64,000 nt of DNA, taken from NCBI RefSeq assembly GCF_050908995.1, contig NC_135119.1:6510001-6574000 (forward strand), written 5' to 3'. The position numbers and the translations under genes were made by a program. Of the stretch, positions 1 to 12,140 are shown in pieces; position 1 is the first letter of the stretch; every line of letters starts with the position of its first letter. This stretch comes from Andrena cerasifolii (Eukaryota; Arthropoda; Insecta; Hymenoptera; Andrenidae). The notes under the pieces were generated by a model that ran no database searches, had not been told where the DNA came from, and saw only the letters and a program-made list of their open reading frames with translations.

Positions 1-1182
1 AATGAACATCTTTATCGAATTAATTTATCATTCGCCCGGTAATCCTTGTCGCCTATCAGGGGGGGGGGGCAAGAGGAGATAAAAAAGAAATACAGGGAGG
101 AACGTTAGGTACACGAGAGGGAGGACGTTGGAGGGAACTGTAAACATCGAGAGATCGAGGAATCAGCGAGTTCGGTGGGTTCCCGTTGCCCTGGCCATTT
201 TCTATCGCGGAAACCAATTAACTCTAATTATCGATATCCCGGGCAGCGGCGCTATTGCCGGCGTGCACTCGCCACCGATGGCAATTAAAACGCGATCGAA
301 GCCTCGGCGGAGCCGAGGAGCAGTGGGCCGTAGACGCGCGGGGCGAAAGGAGGAGCCGAATGTTATTCAGGCCGGCAACGGTCGCGGGTGCTGCTCCGGA
401 TTTAATTCCTCCGTGGAAAGATGAGGAATCCGGCGGCCGCTAGGCGGACATCGGACGTATGCACGGGGGAATATAAATAGACGGCTACCTACGTAGACGT
501 CCGTGGATGTCCTGGGTGGGTTCAATTAAGCCCCCATTACACTTTTACACGGGGCCGCATTAAAGCTCGCAGCTGGTCGCGAAGTCAGATATTATTTATC
601 GGTTGACTTACGCCGAGCTCATTTGCCCTGGCAAAACGACCAGCCGGAGAAAAACGACGAGCGGGGAGCACTTACACGCCGCGGTCAGCGATACCATTGG
701 CCGATCTCGGTTAAATCTCCAAGGTGATTGGCCGTGGGTGCCCGCCGCTCGGGCCCCGTTCAACTTCGTCTCTCTCACCGAAACGGCCCCGGCCACCGCC
801 GCCACGACCGCAGATGATAGAATATCTTATTAGTCGGACAATGGGCAATCAGAGACGCCATACAGCCTCTCTGTTAGCGGTCCAGTCTCTCTGAGGTTGG
901 GTGCATGTCTGTTTGTCCTGCACACGCGGGCCCGTCGGTATCCAAGGTCGCCTGGATCAGACTTTCAGGGCTCGCCTGGCTTGGATACAGCACAGCGCCG
1001 ACCCCGCGCCGGAGACCTTTTCGAATCGACGCGACGCACGCCCGGAAAGAACAATAAATGTCCGTATCCCGGTGGATCGCGCTTCAGGATCCAGGGTTTC
1101 GGGGGATGCTGGGCGCTGTTTGCGGCCAGGCTTCTCGTTTGCTCGAAGACAGCGCACGTTGAAACATGTGCACGATAAACCG
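1..1182. other. GC-rich DNA without recognised gene
   Basis: This is CpG-rich, unique-looking sequence with an 11-base G run at 59-69. Reading frames of up to about 99 codons occur on both strands but overlap one another, look compositionally random and match no protein family I recognise. I see nothing that supports a gene. Confidence 0.5.
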
Positions 1183-1184
1183 TA

Positions 1185-1820
1185 CAGTGACTCGCATTAA
1201 TATTCGAACACTTTTTAAAATCGCATAACTTTTTTAGAATTGAGATAAACAACTTGAGTTTTTTTTAGAAGCTTGAAGGATTAGTTTGCTAACTGACGCG
1301 TTTCGTCGTTTTGAAAAAAAAATGTATTTGGTTGGAATAGAAAAAAAAATAGAAAAGGTCGTTTTTTTAACTTTTTTTGTGAGCCTGTAATGAAAATTCA
1401 AAAAACGCGTTTGTAGCTTTGCTCTGAGCTATAAACGCATAAAGATCGCAGAATAAGGTCGAGAATCGCTGATTTTGGGAATGTCCGCGATTCTCGACCT
1501 TATTCTGAGATCTTTAAACGTTTGTAGCTGAGAGCAACGTTAACCGATTTTGATGAAATTTTAAGCACGTGTACAACTTACTGCAATCTACAAACGGGTC
1601 TTTTGAATTTTCATTACAAGCTCACAAAAAAAAGTTTAAAAATCGACTTTTACTATTCTTTTCGCTATTCCAACCAAATACATTTTTTTTTCAAAACGAC
1701 GAACCGCGTCAGTTAGCAAACTAATCCTTCAAGCTTCTCAAAAAAACTCAAGTTGTTTGGACCAATTCTAAAAAAGTTATGCGATTTTAAAAAGTTTCCG
1801 AATATTAATGCGAGCCACTG
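1185..1820. mobile_element. Tc1/mariner-type palindromic MITE, TA target site
   Basis: The element starts CAGTG and ends CACTG and is flanked by TA on both sides (1183-1184 and 1821-1822), the target duplication and terminal signature of Tc1/mariner elements. The two halves are long imperfect inverted copies: the sequence after the left end (ACTCGCATTAATATTCG) returns inverted at the right end, and the centre at 1450-1506 is a near-perfect 20-bp inverted pair around a 17-base spacer. It has no open frame of note, so it is non-autonomous. A broken relative lies at 24905-25271. Confidence 0.8.
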
Positions 1821-1906
1821 TATGTGTATGAACGTTAACACCGTATATGTAATGTGTTCGATTCCTTCGACTGCTCTTTTCATACATTTAGAAATAGAGT
1901 TATTAA

Positions 1907-2284
1907 CCCTCGGGCGGGCGCGCCAATGAGAGGTACACGAGCAGGCGCGTGGTGAACTCAGTTCATCAGTTGAAAATAATTATTTTAGCACCCTTATGTA
2001 TTACACTTCAGAAACGGTTTCTCTGTTGACAGTGGTAACTTAAATTAAATGTGATGGGGGAAAATTAGCAATGTATCCAAAAATGTAGTAAATGTATTTA
2101 AAAACACAAAGCTAGTATCAGTAAAACATTTTTAACATCATAAATGAAAATCAACTGGCACAAGCATCACAGGGTTCTTGAAACACACCACGATCGCGCG
2201 GAGAGAATGTTTGTCTAACCGAGACCTAACGAAGGAAATACGCAGATCGGTGAACGGAGTTCACAAAGCGCGCCAGCTCGAGGG
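1907..2284. mobile_element. TTAA-target MITE, family F (piggyBac-like)
   Basis: TTAA flanks both ends (1903-1906 and 2285-2288). The left end reads CCCTCGGGCGGGCGCGCC and the right end, inverted, CCCTCGAGCTGGCGCGC, giving an inverted repeat of about 17 bp. The subterminal GTGAACT motif also recurs inverted. TTAA duplication with a CCC-starting terminus is typical of piggyBac elements. No transposase is encoded. The same TIR start (CCCTCG) bounds the element at 55088-56391. Confidence 0.7.
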
Positions 2285-2344
2285 TTAATCATATATGTAA
2301 CTAGCTGTTATTTCGTTTCACATTGGCTTTTATGTGCTTATCTC

Positions 2345-2967
2345 TAGTGTTGGCTAGAACCGTGATTTGTGAATCACGAGTGATTCCATCGCATTCGTTC
2401 CCAATCACGGTGATTTTTCACAGTGATCCGTGATCTTCGCGATCGCTTCTGATTGGTGCAGGCAGAACAGTGATTCGCGATATTCATGATCGCTTCTGAT
2501 TTGTAGAGAGCATAACTGCTCTTTGCACGCGCCACATAACCCCAATTTCTACTTTCTCTCGAAACATTCTCAAGTCCTCACTGTTCTTACAGAATCTCAG
2601 TTGTATATTTTGAAGCAATGTAATCGTTCTTGATCTATTTAAATTAACGAATATTTCTTCACTTTAGTTAAAAAGTATAATGCATATGCGAATACTTTAG
2701 CCAATCAAATCAGTGCGTGCATATATTCACTATTTATGAACGTGTATTCTATATATTCGCCGAACTAGCACGCTTTGACTGTAACACAAGCTGTATTGAA
2801 ATATTTTATAAAAAATAATTCAATCAAGATCCAGAATTACGATCACAGTAAACAATTCACTCAAGTTAAAAAAATCACTTTTTTCATTGAAGTTAAATCA
2901 CGACCGTGATCGTGATTCTGCGATCACTGTGATAAATCACTGTTTGTGATTTTGCACTCCATCCCTA
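2345..2967. mobile_element. hAT non-autonomous element, 8-bp TSD cttatctc
   Basis: A perfect 8-bp direct repeat, cttatctc, flanks the element at 2337-2344 and 2968-2975. The termini are TAGTGTTGG at the left and, inverted, TAGGGATGG at the right, a hAT-like TIR. The interior is filled with GTGATC/GATCAC-type motifs in both orientations, concentrated towards the two ends, and AT-rich sequence in the middle. No coding frame of interest is present. It is inserted just upstream of a retrotransposon 3-prime tail. Confidence 0.85.
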
Positions 2968-2975
2968 CTTATCTC

Positions 2976-3115
2976 TATGTGATTTATTCTGCCACCATAT
3001 TGCGTATTATGTATGTAATTTTCTACTCTGTGCTTCATTTCTCAGTGTACGCACTGCTGTACATTTATCAAAGGGCTTCCGTTTAAATAAACAAATAAAT
3101 AAATAAATAAATACG
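2976..3115 (+). mobile_element. 3-prime end of a non-LTR retrotransposon with AAAT tail
   Basis: The sequence TCAAAGGGCTTCCGTTTAAA followed by an AAAT/AATA tail at 3085-3114 resembles the 3-prime end of the jockey-like element further along the window (36985-37021, ATCAAAGAGCTTCCGTTAATA plus an ATT tail). Only the untranslated tail is recognisable; the 5-prime boundary is uncertain because the hAT element at 2345 interrupts it. The shared tail motif suggests a related family. Confidence 0.55.
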
Positions 3116-4938
3116 TATGTCCACATATGCTATGAAACCCGAAGGAGTTCCTACTTCATGTAGGAACCCGGCAGTATCCCTATCGCGATCTGCATCACGT
3201 GAAAATCGTGATGGGGAAAAGAAGAGAGAAGAGGTATTGACACGCTGAAAAGGGGAAGCTAACCCCGTGGAAATCCCAGGCAAACTGCAGGAATCAGAGC
3301 AGGCGCGAGTCATCAGATACCGGTCAGTCCCCGGCGGAGCCGAATCTACCCGCGAATCTCGATAATTGAGGGTACGGGGAGGGATAAAACGCGGCCGTGA
3401 GCGAAAAAAAAAAGGAAGGACAGATCCGTGTGATTCACGCGGAAAGCCGGAAGAAATCCCCGTGCGATGCCAGCGCGGTCAGAGATTCCCGCCGCGATAA
3501 AAAAAAAAAGGAGCGGTGAACGTTCGACGTAAAGTCGGCGAAAGCGGTGTATATCTCTGTTCCCGGGGCTGTCTCTTTCCGAAGGGGCTGCAGGGAGAAA
3601 GAGAGGCGGAGAGAGACGGTGAGACAGAGAGGTACGTACGTATCTGCCGGGCCACGGATCCAAGCACAATCGCGGCCAATAACGATAACTCGACGTGGAA
3701 GTCCGAGATCGAGCGATTTACTCGCGCGGTGAGGAATCTCCTCGGGTTCAGAGGGCAGCGCCCTTGCTGCGCGTTAACTCTCCCCCGCTGGGCGCACCGA
3801 CATGCGATGGTACGGGGTTGATGAATGGATTGGGCATAACACTTTGCTGGGAGGGATGGGAGAGTGCAAGTTCGGAAGTGGAGGAGATCTCGCAGGCCAT
3901 TGGGAATCGCGGTGAGCGATCGGGTATTAGTAGAAGACGACAAGCCCGCCGATTTCGAGCGACTCCCGCGTGGGTGTACAGGAATCAGCGGAGATCCCGG
4001 CCGAGCGAATTTTTCGACGGCCTCGCTTTAAACAAATGTGCAGGATGCCGGTTAGGGGAGTGATTCCAATGTGGCTTATTGTTAGTCTCGCGTATATGTT
4101 CTTTGCCCTCGTGATGCTTCCTGCTGCTTCTTTTGCCGAGCGGCATTGTTGATCCGAGGAATGGGCACCGTGCTTGTGAATTATAAGCTGCTTCCTTAGG
4201 AGTCCATGTACAGGGTGAGACGGGGATTTTCGAGTGAACCGAGTGGCTGGGGAGTGAACTCCGTTGCTCGTTGGAGAAGTCTGCCTTTGAGATCGATAGA
4301 TTCGAAGATTGGAGGAATACTATTTAATTTCTTTTAGCTGCTAAGAAGGCTGAGTAAACGTTCAGGCGTTAAGACTTCTCGACCACCGTGTGTATCGTAG
4401 AGTAAGCACCTGACGTTTCCTGCTGGAAGAGAAACGACACGCGCGGTTTCCAGATTTTATCGCGGGCACTAAATTCAATCAATCCGATTCACTGGAACGC
4501 TAAATCTCCGAGGAATAACGGTTAATTAATTTGGGGATTAATCTTGAACGGCTGGCGGACGCAACGAGATATTTTTCGTCGATTAGGTTAAAAAGAAGGT
4601 AATGACGCCGGCTGACGGGGCTCGTAAAGACACCGGTATCTTCTTCTCCCGCCGCGAAATAAAAATATCATGCTGTGAATTGGTCGGTGAGCAACGGTGA
4701 TTTATTAATTCGATTAAACCCTATAAGAAGCGTACCGGTGGTTTAATCTTAGTTGAGTGCGACCGACCATTTTTATATAGTGCGTGCACTCACGCGAGCC
4801 ACTTAATGCGGGCCCGATTCAGGCTCGCATAAACGGTTTCCCTTCGGTGACTATCACCCGCGCGCTATTACGCACCTTCATCCTGCGATCTTTGAAAACA
4901 TCGAAACTGGCCTTCCCATGCTCACCTACGATTATTAT
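3116..4938. other. GC-rich DNA without recognised gene
   Basis: Unique-looking sequence. Overlapping open frames of 100-150 codons on both strands at 3346-4063 are rich in Arg, Ser and Pro and read like GC-driven accidental ORFs. No domain, no repeat and no RNA gene is evident. Confidence 0.45.
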
Positions 4939-4940
4939 TA

Positions 4941-5741
4941 GGGGAGACCGGGGTAAAGTGAACCTCGGGGTAAAATGAGCTTCCTTAATCTGTTCTTTAA
5001 CGATAGAATATATTTACAAATTTTGGTGACGAAATAAATGTATGTGATATAAGAATGATAATTATGCACATTCAGATATCGAACAATGTAAATTCATTTA
5101 AAAAATTAGAAATTAATTTTTAGAGACTTCCGAATGGTTTTCTTTGCCATTTAGCTTTTCGGATAAATTAGTCATAAATGTGTTACTTTAACTCCAAATT
5201 TTTTCTGCGTGTTTAAAACAAGCCAACATTATTAAATAATCAATTTTCCACTGAGTAGGTACATACATATTCGGGGTAAAGTGACCGGGGTAAACTGAGC
5301 TGCATATGGCTGATGTGCGCAATATCCTAACCTGTCAGCTGGCTAGAAAACCACGCGGGGTGGTGGAACAGAAACTGACCCACAAAAATGGAAAATCTGT
5401 CACAGTTTTTGACAACCACGGTGCAAAAAAAGCCAGAAGCTGCCGTGCTAAACATGTCATTCCAGCGCAAGGAGTTAATATTTACCTGTATCTTTAATTA
5501 AAGTTCTTATTTTGTTGCATCTCACTTTACTCCATACATGGGGCAAAGTGATACCACTTGCATAATTTTTTTCAAGCTGAATTTTAATATACTCTAAGTT
5601 TATTTTAATTATTGCTATTTGTCATTTATCAACAGTAATGTTTAAATTATATTATAAATCTATTTCCACGGATTTCTATTGAAAGGGAAAAATTTTATTC
5701 GACTTCAAACTTTTTCGGGTTCACTTTACCCCGGTCTCCCC
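4941..5741. mobile_element. pogo-type MITE with GGGGAGACCGGGG TIRs
   Basis: TA dinucleotides flank the element (4939-4940 and 5742-5743). Both ends carry GGGGAGACCGGGGTAAAGTG as an inverted repeat, and the core GGGGTAAA(G/C)TGA is repeated subterminally near 5275-5300 and around 5540. The TIR start matches the transposase-bearing element at 15891-17503, so this is probably a non-autonomous relative mobilised by pogo-type transposase. A 63-codon frame at 5306-5497 is not recognisable as a transposase part. Confidence 0.75.
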
Positions 5742-5743
5742 TA

Positions 5744-6631
5744 CTTTCAAATGTTTTTGCTGCGCCGTTACTCCCGCATTAAATTAGCGCTCCATTAAAT
5801 ATACACGCCAGTAGCCTTGCCGCGCCATATTCTGATCGTATACTCATTCTTTGAGCTGATGGCTTCATTCTGCAACGACGTATGCGCCTTTTAGTCCTCG
5901 CGTGTCATGAATATGTAGAACGGAGCGGAATCAGTCCAAAGTTTGTTCAAGGGTTGTTTTAACTGGGACAATAAAATTGACTGTTTTCCTTCGCTCGTTA
6001 ATGAAAATGTGCGGATTCTCTTTCGCTTTCTTCGTGGCCATTATTTGCCACAGCTTTGTATCAACGATCAGGTTAGAAAAAGGAGAACAGCGAATGCGGG
6101 AAATTGCTCTACTCACGGGCAATTCCTATGCATAACGCATGAGTAATGGCGAACGATTAATGTGGCTCTTGAACGACCACTTTTTTCCTGACCTCTATCT
6201 GCATGGCGCGGAATGAGGCCTCATTAACATTATAAATGCGATTATTATGTTTCGTTATTATCGACTAATTAACGTAATGCACCGTGGTGGATTGGTATAG
6301 CTGCACTAACGTCACAAATAAGGATTTCATGGGCGACTTTACACTTGCATCGGTAAAACCGATCTGAAGATTAATGGAGAATAATATTGGAAATGGGTTG
6401 CTGCATAAACCACAAAATACTTATTCTTTTGAAACTCTCGTTTATTAAACTAAGCTTGGAAGGACGTGCGTCGCACTGCACTGAAGGCAAGACTCGAAGT
6501 GGAGAGAAAACGCAAAGGCAATATGAAAAGTCCATTGCCACTTGAGATAAAGGAACAGGCCAGCGTTCTGTCTTTTACTCTGTCAGTCAGGCGTAGACAA
6601 ACATTCACAGACCCATGGGTCCGCTGACAGT
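5744..6631. other. unique-looking spacer
   Basis: Moderate-GC sequence between two pogo-type elements. No coding frame above about 70 codons and no repeat structure that I can support. Confidence 0.4.
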
Positions 6632-6633
6632 TA

Positions 6634-7363
6634 GGGTAGACCGGGGCGAATCGGATCACTTTGTGTTTGACGGTAAAAAAATACTAGTCAAACATTAAAA
6701 AAGGAATTTTTTATTACATATTCGTGACCAGTACACCTTTGACTTTAAGATTAATAATAGAAAATAAAATCAAACTTAAAAATGTTTCTTCTGCAATCAA
6801 TAAAGCAAAAAGTGAGATATATCCGATTCGCCCCGAAACTTGGGGCGAATCGGATAACCCATGAATTTCTGGAAAAGACTGAAATTTTCATAACAAAATC
6901 TTTGGAATCAACTTAAACGAATCTAATTTAATAAGAGTGAAGTTAAGTGACACTACTCAGCATAAAAACACTCAAATGAAAGTAAAGAGTGATCCGATTC
7001 ACCCCAAATAACGTGATCCGATTAGCCCCATATAAAAATAATTCAAAGGGTATAGATTACATAACGATATTACGATACAACACATTGGAATTTTCAGGCG
7101 TACTTTTTATTTTAAATACGAAATTGCAAATTAAGTGGATTAGATTCGTACCAAAATTGTAAGGTTCGCACGCGTCCATTGTCACTTAAAACGTGTGCCA
7201 GCTGCAAACAATGACTTAAAACAATTAACGGGCTTTTGTGGTAGGTGCGGGGGAGAGGGACGAGGTACTACGAACGATCATTTCTATCGCGATGTAAGAA
7301 ATATGGACTAAATTCTTATTTTCATCCGAATCGCCCTGTGATCCGATTCGACCCGGTCTACCC
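6634..7363. mobile_element. pogo-type MITE, TIR GGGTAGACCGGGGCGAATC
   Basis: TA flanks the element (6632-6633 and 7364-7365). The inverted ends read GGGTAGACCGGG followed by GCGAATCGGAT on the left and TCGAATCGGAT on the right. The subterminal motif ATCCGATT(C/A)(G/A)CCCC recurs internally near 6822-6858 (as a 20-bp-scale palindrome) and near 6991-7030. No transposase frame is left. The TIR is a variant of the one at 4941-5741 and 15891-17503. Confidence 0.75.
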
Positions 7364-7365
7364 TA

Positions 7366-8480
7366 GTTTACTCCTATCGTCAGCGGTTGTCACACGTAAC
7401 CAAATTCATTTCTGTTTTCTTGCCGACGAAATTGTTACCAACGATCCAACAAATAATCCGCTAATTCTTTATGCGATGTATGAATAATAAATAAGAGACA
7501 TCCCGATGATAAATATCTGTGCCTCCAATTTTTGTAACTTTTAACGATCCAAATTTTTACGACAGAATGACTCCTTTTTAGGATAGCTTTTTAGCTATCG
7601 CGATCATCGAAGCAACGCTCGGGGATTGGAATAATTCTCTCGACTTAACGACACCGAGTAGCATCAGGGTGGCTTTCGTTCCACCGAATGAAACGCCGAA
7701 TGTTTCCCCGTCGTCGGGGAATTTACTTTCCCCGGAAAGTATTCAAATTTGGAATGCAACGCCGCGCGACGTGCCGGCCGAAATATACGAGGCGATTAAC
7801 TTCAGAACGCTTCAGAGCGTCCCGAAGTCAACGATACGCCCACACCACCGCCGAAAACTTTCGGCCTTATTAAAACGAAGAGGACTATCAAAGCCACTTC
7901 TCGGGACATCGGAAACATTTTACCGGTGCAGCATTACGCCCATCAGCGGTTATCTGCGAAATCAGCGAAAGTACATTAAATTACAGGTCCGCCGCGAGGA
8001 GCGGACTGACTCTGCCTTTCATTCCTTTCATTTCGCTGCTGTCAACGGAGTAATCGCGGCCGCCACGGGTCCAAGGCGGAGAGGATGGTCGCGTGTGTCG
8101 CCGAAACAAAGTGGCATGTGGGGTTACAGACGCTACGCTAATCCCGTGATCGATACGCCTGTTCTGTTCGATGAACTGGCAGCAGATGGGATTCACAATG
8201 CAGCAATAGTGTTATACTCCTAAGTGTAGCGTTACATTCGCGTGGACCTCGCGACGGTATGATCAATCGCAGAGCAAAGACCGTCGTAGTTTCTCGTCCA
8301 GAGAAGTTTAAAAATTTCGAGTTGGGAAGTTCCAGTGTCGTGATGCGACGGGACCTTAATTTGTGATTTTTGTTTACTAGATGAAGTAACATAAATTTAT
8401 GTACAAGTTAGTATTTGTTAAAATAACTTCCTTGCGACTTCTAAAATAATAGTAATAAAGGTTTTATAATTATATTATAT
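7366..8480. other. unique-looking spacer with one long but unsupported ORF
   Basis: A 184-codon frame (7669-8223, plus, GTG at its first codon) has no recognisable domain, no signal peptide and mixed composition. It stops without any visible gene context. I treat it as chance. Confidence 0.4.
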
Positions 8481-8499
8481 TTCACGCGTTTTTTAATAC

Positions 8500-9014
8500 G
8501 TATGCCTTGATTTTGCAATACGCTTACGCAAAAACTACTACAGTTACAACAACAGTTTTTTTTTACGAAGATGTTACTTATCTGTTACTTATTTGACCCA
8601 TAACAGTTTCGCTGTATGTCAAGTAATATTCCGGTTATTAATAAAAAATGAGAAGCGGAGAAAGCGTTAGAACCGTCCACAAATTTAACATTACAAAATT
8701 AAAATATTTATTGATTTGAATTATAATAATAAATGAAAAAAGTAGAATTTGTAACCAATTATGCGGTGTCGCCATTGTGGCAGAAATAGAAAACGTTTTG
8801 GCTGGTGCATTCAGTACATTGCGCCCATTTTTTATTTGGTTTGCTTGTGCTGTGCTATAGGATTCCATGCAAACAAGATCAGTTTCCAAGCCAAAATTAG
8901 TTTCTTTTTCTTCGAACTAAGGTTTCTAGCGGTGTCCAAAATTTATTTTGCCACCTCACTTTTTGCCAGCAGGAAAAATAGATTAGGCTCCCGGTTTTGC
9001 CCCACTTTCCCCTA
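8500..9014 (-). mobile_element. decayed pogo-type element, left boundary not resolved
   Basis: The right end reads, on the minus strand, TA then GGGGAAAGTGGGGCAAAACC, similar in style to other pogo-type TIRs here (GGGG start, TA target at 9015-9016). Inside it the minus strand keeps the zinc-finger tail of a transposase (8759-8886). I cannot find the matching left TIR, so the start given is approximate and the element may be 3-prime truncated. Confidence 0.5.
8759..8886 (-). pseudogene. C-terminal zinc-finger remnant of a pogo-type transposase
   Basis: On the minus strand two adjacent frames together give the order expected of the cysteine-rich tail of insect pogo-like transposases: LVCMESYSTAQAN in one frame, then, after a one-base shift, KKWAQCTECTS and FYFCHNGDTA before a stop at 8759-8761. 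The spacing C-x(n)-W-x-Q-C-x-x-C followed by a second Cys/His cluster is the visible signature. It is frameshifted and only about 40 residues long, so it is a relic. The assignment rests on motif recall, not a search. Confidence 0.5.
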
Positions 9015-9016
9015 CG

Positions 9017-10640
9017 CTAGATCAGCTCCTAGTAGCAACTATAAGTTTCGAAAGAATAAATGCTCCCACGAACTTTCCCTTACCCCTTTCATAAGGCTGC
9101 AAAGTGTTTCGGTTACTCAAGCCGCTAAAATCGACAGCCAAAGTTAGCCCCAACTGTAATTACACTTCGTCTACATCTGCACGCGCACTTGGGCCACGAG
9201 TCACGGCGTCCCAGTCTAGTGGAAGCAGAAGGTTAATCGACTATAAGAAAAGAGTGGAAAAGGAGCTGGTGGAGGACCCGGAGGAAACGCGCGCTGTTCC
9301 CCCGTCCAGCCTGGCCATAATCGCGTCATCGCGAGCGGCACCTTTAAGATACCGGTCGCATAACCGCAAGATTTTCAATTTCCTCGTTATCCTTACGTGG
9401 CCTCCCCGCGGCCCGCGAGTATATCGAACCCTCCCGGGCCGGTCGCCTCGTCCGTTGCATTCATTAACGTAACACGATTTATCAATTAGCGTAAAAGGCA
9501 GCGATAGATAGTCGTTCTGATATGTTGCCCCGTTCCAGCTACGCGCCACCTCCCTCTCCCATCCTCCTCCTCGCCCTGTCACGCGCTTTGGGCGGCACAC
9601 ACGCGTGTCTGCGCGCGCGAGCGCACGCACACCCCCGCGCGAGACTCCGGATTCGTGTGTAAAGGAACACGGGCCGAGCCGTGAGCGTGGACGCGCGGGT
9701 GAACGCGAGTGAATGGGTGGGTGGGATACACATGCACTCGTGTAGCTATGAACGCGCACGAGGACAGATCTGTGGGGATAACGGGGTGTTAATGGGATAT
9801 GTTTTGAGCGAGCGGCGGGGTTCTTGACGCGGGCGACGAGTTTTCAGGAATTAGTTTTTATCGAGAAGACCTTCGAGACGATTTTTTCATCCGGCTCTAA
9901 GGAATACAGCTTCTCGATTCTGAATGGTGGCTGAATTTACAGTGAATCTTGAGAAGAATACGTTCGAAATGAAAGTAGTTATTGCAAGATTGTTCCTGTA
10001 AGGAAATAATAGTTCGAGAAACTACCCCTCCTGTCAATAAAGCCTACGCGATCAGCCACCATTTATAAAACGAATCGTGGAATCAAACGCATCCCCTTTC
10101 GAGCGCACCCTCTCCCTGTAAGGGAAACTAATTATACGGGGTCCGCGTGAATCCAAAAAAAAAAGATCCCTGAAATCCGCTCGACGCTCCTTGTGCTGGC
10201 AAATTGCGAGCCGATCGAATCGATTGATTCGCGATACAGCCTGTGTACGCGAGCACAGACGCGCGCGGACGGGGACGGGGGCGCGCGCGCAGAGACGGTG
10301 AGCGCCCCCGCACACGCTCGTTTTTCCATTCTGCTAAAACCGGGGAAAGCGCGCGGGAGGGTGCGCCGAGTGTTTCTACGTATGAAGGGTTGCACACGGT
10401 TTCATTAATGGAAAAGTGGCATTTCGGGTTTTAAGTGCATATACCGGTTCACGCAACGCCCGTGCAGCTTCTTTTCGCTGGATACTCTGAAAACAGATCG
10501 ATGTGCAGGGGGTGGCGGTGGAAAGGGGGCTGGATATCGTTCGATCGAAACCACGCGGAGCGAGACACGAGGTTTCAGTTCGACTTCCTAGGGGGCGGCT
10601 TCTGGAGTACCTGAGAACTCGTATTACCTGGGGAGGGGGG
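9017..10640. other. GC-rich DNA without recognised gene
   Basis: Strongly GC- and CpG-rich, with alternating GC/CA tracts (for example 9600-9660 and 10240-10310). Frames of up to 172 codons on the minus strand at 9241-9759 are Arg/Ser-rich and overlap frames on the other strand. No family recognised. Confidence 0.4.
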
Positions 10641-12140
10641 GTGTGAATTTTAATTAGTTCACTCATGGCGGTGTTCCTTGGTGGCAGAGCTAAAAGATTT
10701 CAAACAGAGATAGCAGGGAAGAGTATTTGACTGTACTATTGTAAAATGCTTCTGAGTATTCGCGGAATTCCTTTGCTGATGCACACTGAAAGAATTAACG
10801 GTGACTACGTAATTGTCCCGCCGCACAGTGTCGCGACACGTGTTCAAATAGCAAAAATTGGAGTTTTCAAATTTTGTATTTCATTTCATGGAATTGATAG
10901 TAAATACTCATTTGACATAAAAATATCATAGCTTAGTAACATAAATGACGGATTTAAGGTTAGTAATTACATTCGAAGTCGAATAACCAAACGCAAGCTG
11001 CCACGGACTAAGCATAGGAAATATTTATTCACTGCATTTGTGTTGTATTTATAAGTTCTTTACTTTCTGTTTTTTTTTTAAATAAGCAAAATATATCCTT
11101 CTTTCGTTTTGTTAATTAAAAATTCTTGCATTTAAAGATATGGATACGTATCAGTGGCACGAATTATTACTTTGTTTTTGTCGCATCTTCTAAATTCTGG
11201 AGAGAATTAAAAAATAAAAACGGAGCATATCGGTTCTTTTATTTTTTTTACTACAATTAGTTCTTTTTATGCCCTTTAATTTGGTATAAATTGTATCTGC
11301 TCCCCAGTGCTCCCACATAAGAAAAAATACACGTAATAAAACGAAAAAACTAGACAAATCTGTGTTAGAATATTTATTTTTAAAAGACACTGAACTTTGA
11401 ATTCCTTCAGATTCAACTGACAGAGACGAAGATGTGTAATAAGAATGAATAATTTAAAATTTATTATCGATACGAATTATTTAAAAAATTAATTCTATTT
11501 TTTATAGTTGTTTCATATGTTTGATATTAATTTGTGTTTAAATCTATGTAAAGGAAATACGATAGAAGTTCTGTAAAACTAACGTATTCCTTTTAAAACT
11601 CATTCCGAATTAGAGACGTATTGCGCACGTCTGTGGAACAAGAGGGCGGACGAACAGAGCTAATGAGAGAGAAAAGCCACGTGTAGTTTAAAACCTAATT
11701 GATTAGGATTGTTTGAATAAATTGTCACTCTCCTACATAAATCTTTGTGGAAAAATAGCTTTTAATGTCGTTTCTTGTGTTTACAGGTATGCGTGTAAAG
11801 TAGGTTAAGTTAAACTTTGTAAATAATTATAAATAATAATTTCCTTGTGTTTACAGTGAAACTCAGTTTGGTTATTATTTCCTCAAGATAAATTAAAGAA
11901 AAAAGGATAACCTCATTAAAGATATATATATTATGTGTTTTATTTTTATTATGTCCAAAAATATATTTTACTGAATTATTTCACGTTTAAAATTAATTGT
12001 TTTGCGTATAAATATGATTAACATATCAATTACACGTAAATAACTGTATCTTAATGGAAAATTGATTTTTTATTATTATCCCTATACACTCATTACACTG
12101 TGCGCCGTCAGAGGCAGACGTTTGTTGTATTAATAGGGCG
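10641..12140. other. AT-rich stretch, unclassified
   Basis: Base composition falls sharply compared with the flanks, as it does in the mobile elements of this window, yet I find no terminal repeats or coding remnant. A CTTGTGTTTACAG motif occurs twice (about 11774 and 11843). It may be an old, eroded element. Confidence 0.3.

Noticed and set aside
3479..3943. 154-codon minus-strand frame
   Set aside because: Overlaps open frames on the other strand, has no motif, and codon composition follows local GC.
7669..8223. 184-codon open frame, GTG at first codon
   Set aside because: No recognisable family, no ATG start at its beginning and no supporting context; compatible with chance.
11770..11860. 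Pair of splice-acceptor-like CTTGTGTTTACAG motifs
   Set aside because: No open exon follows either motif and the region is AT-rich and featureless.
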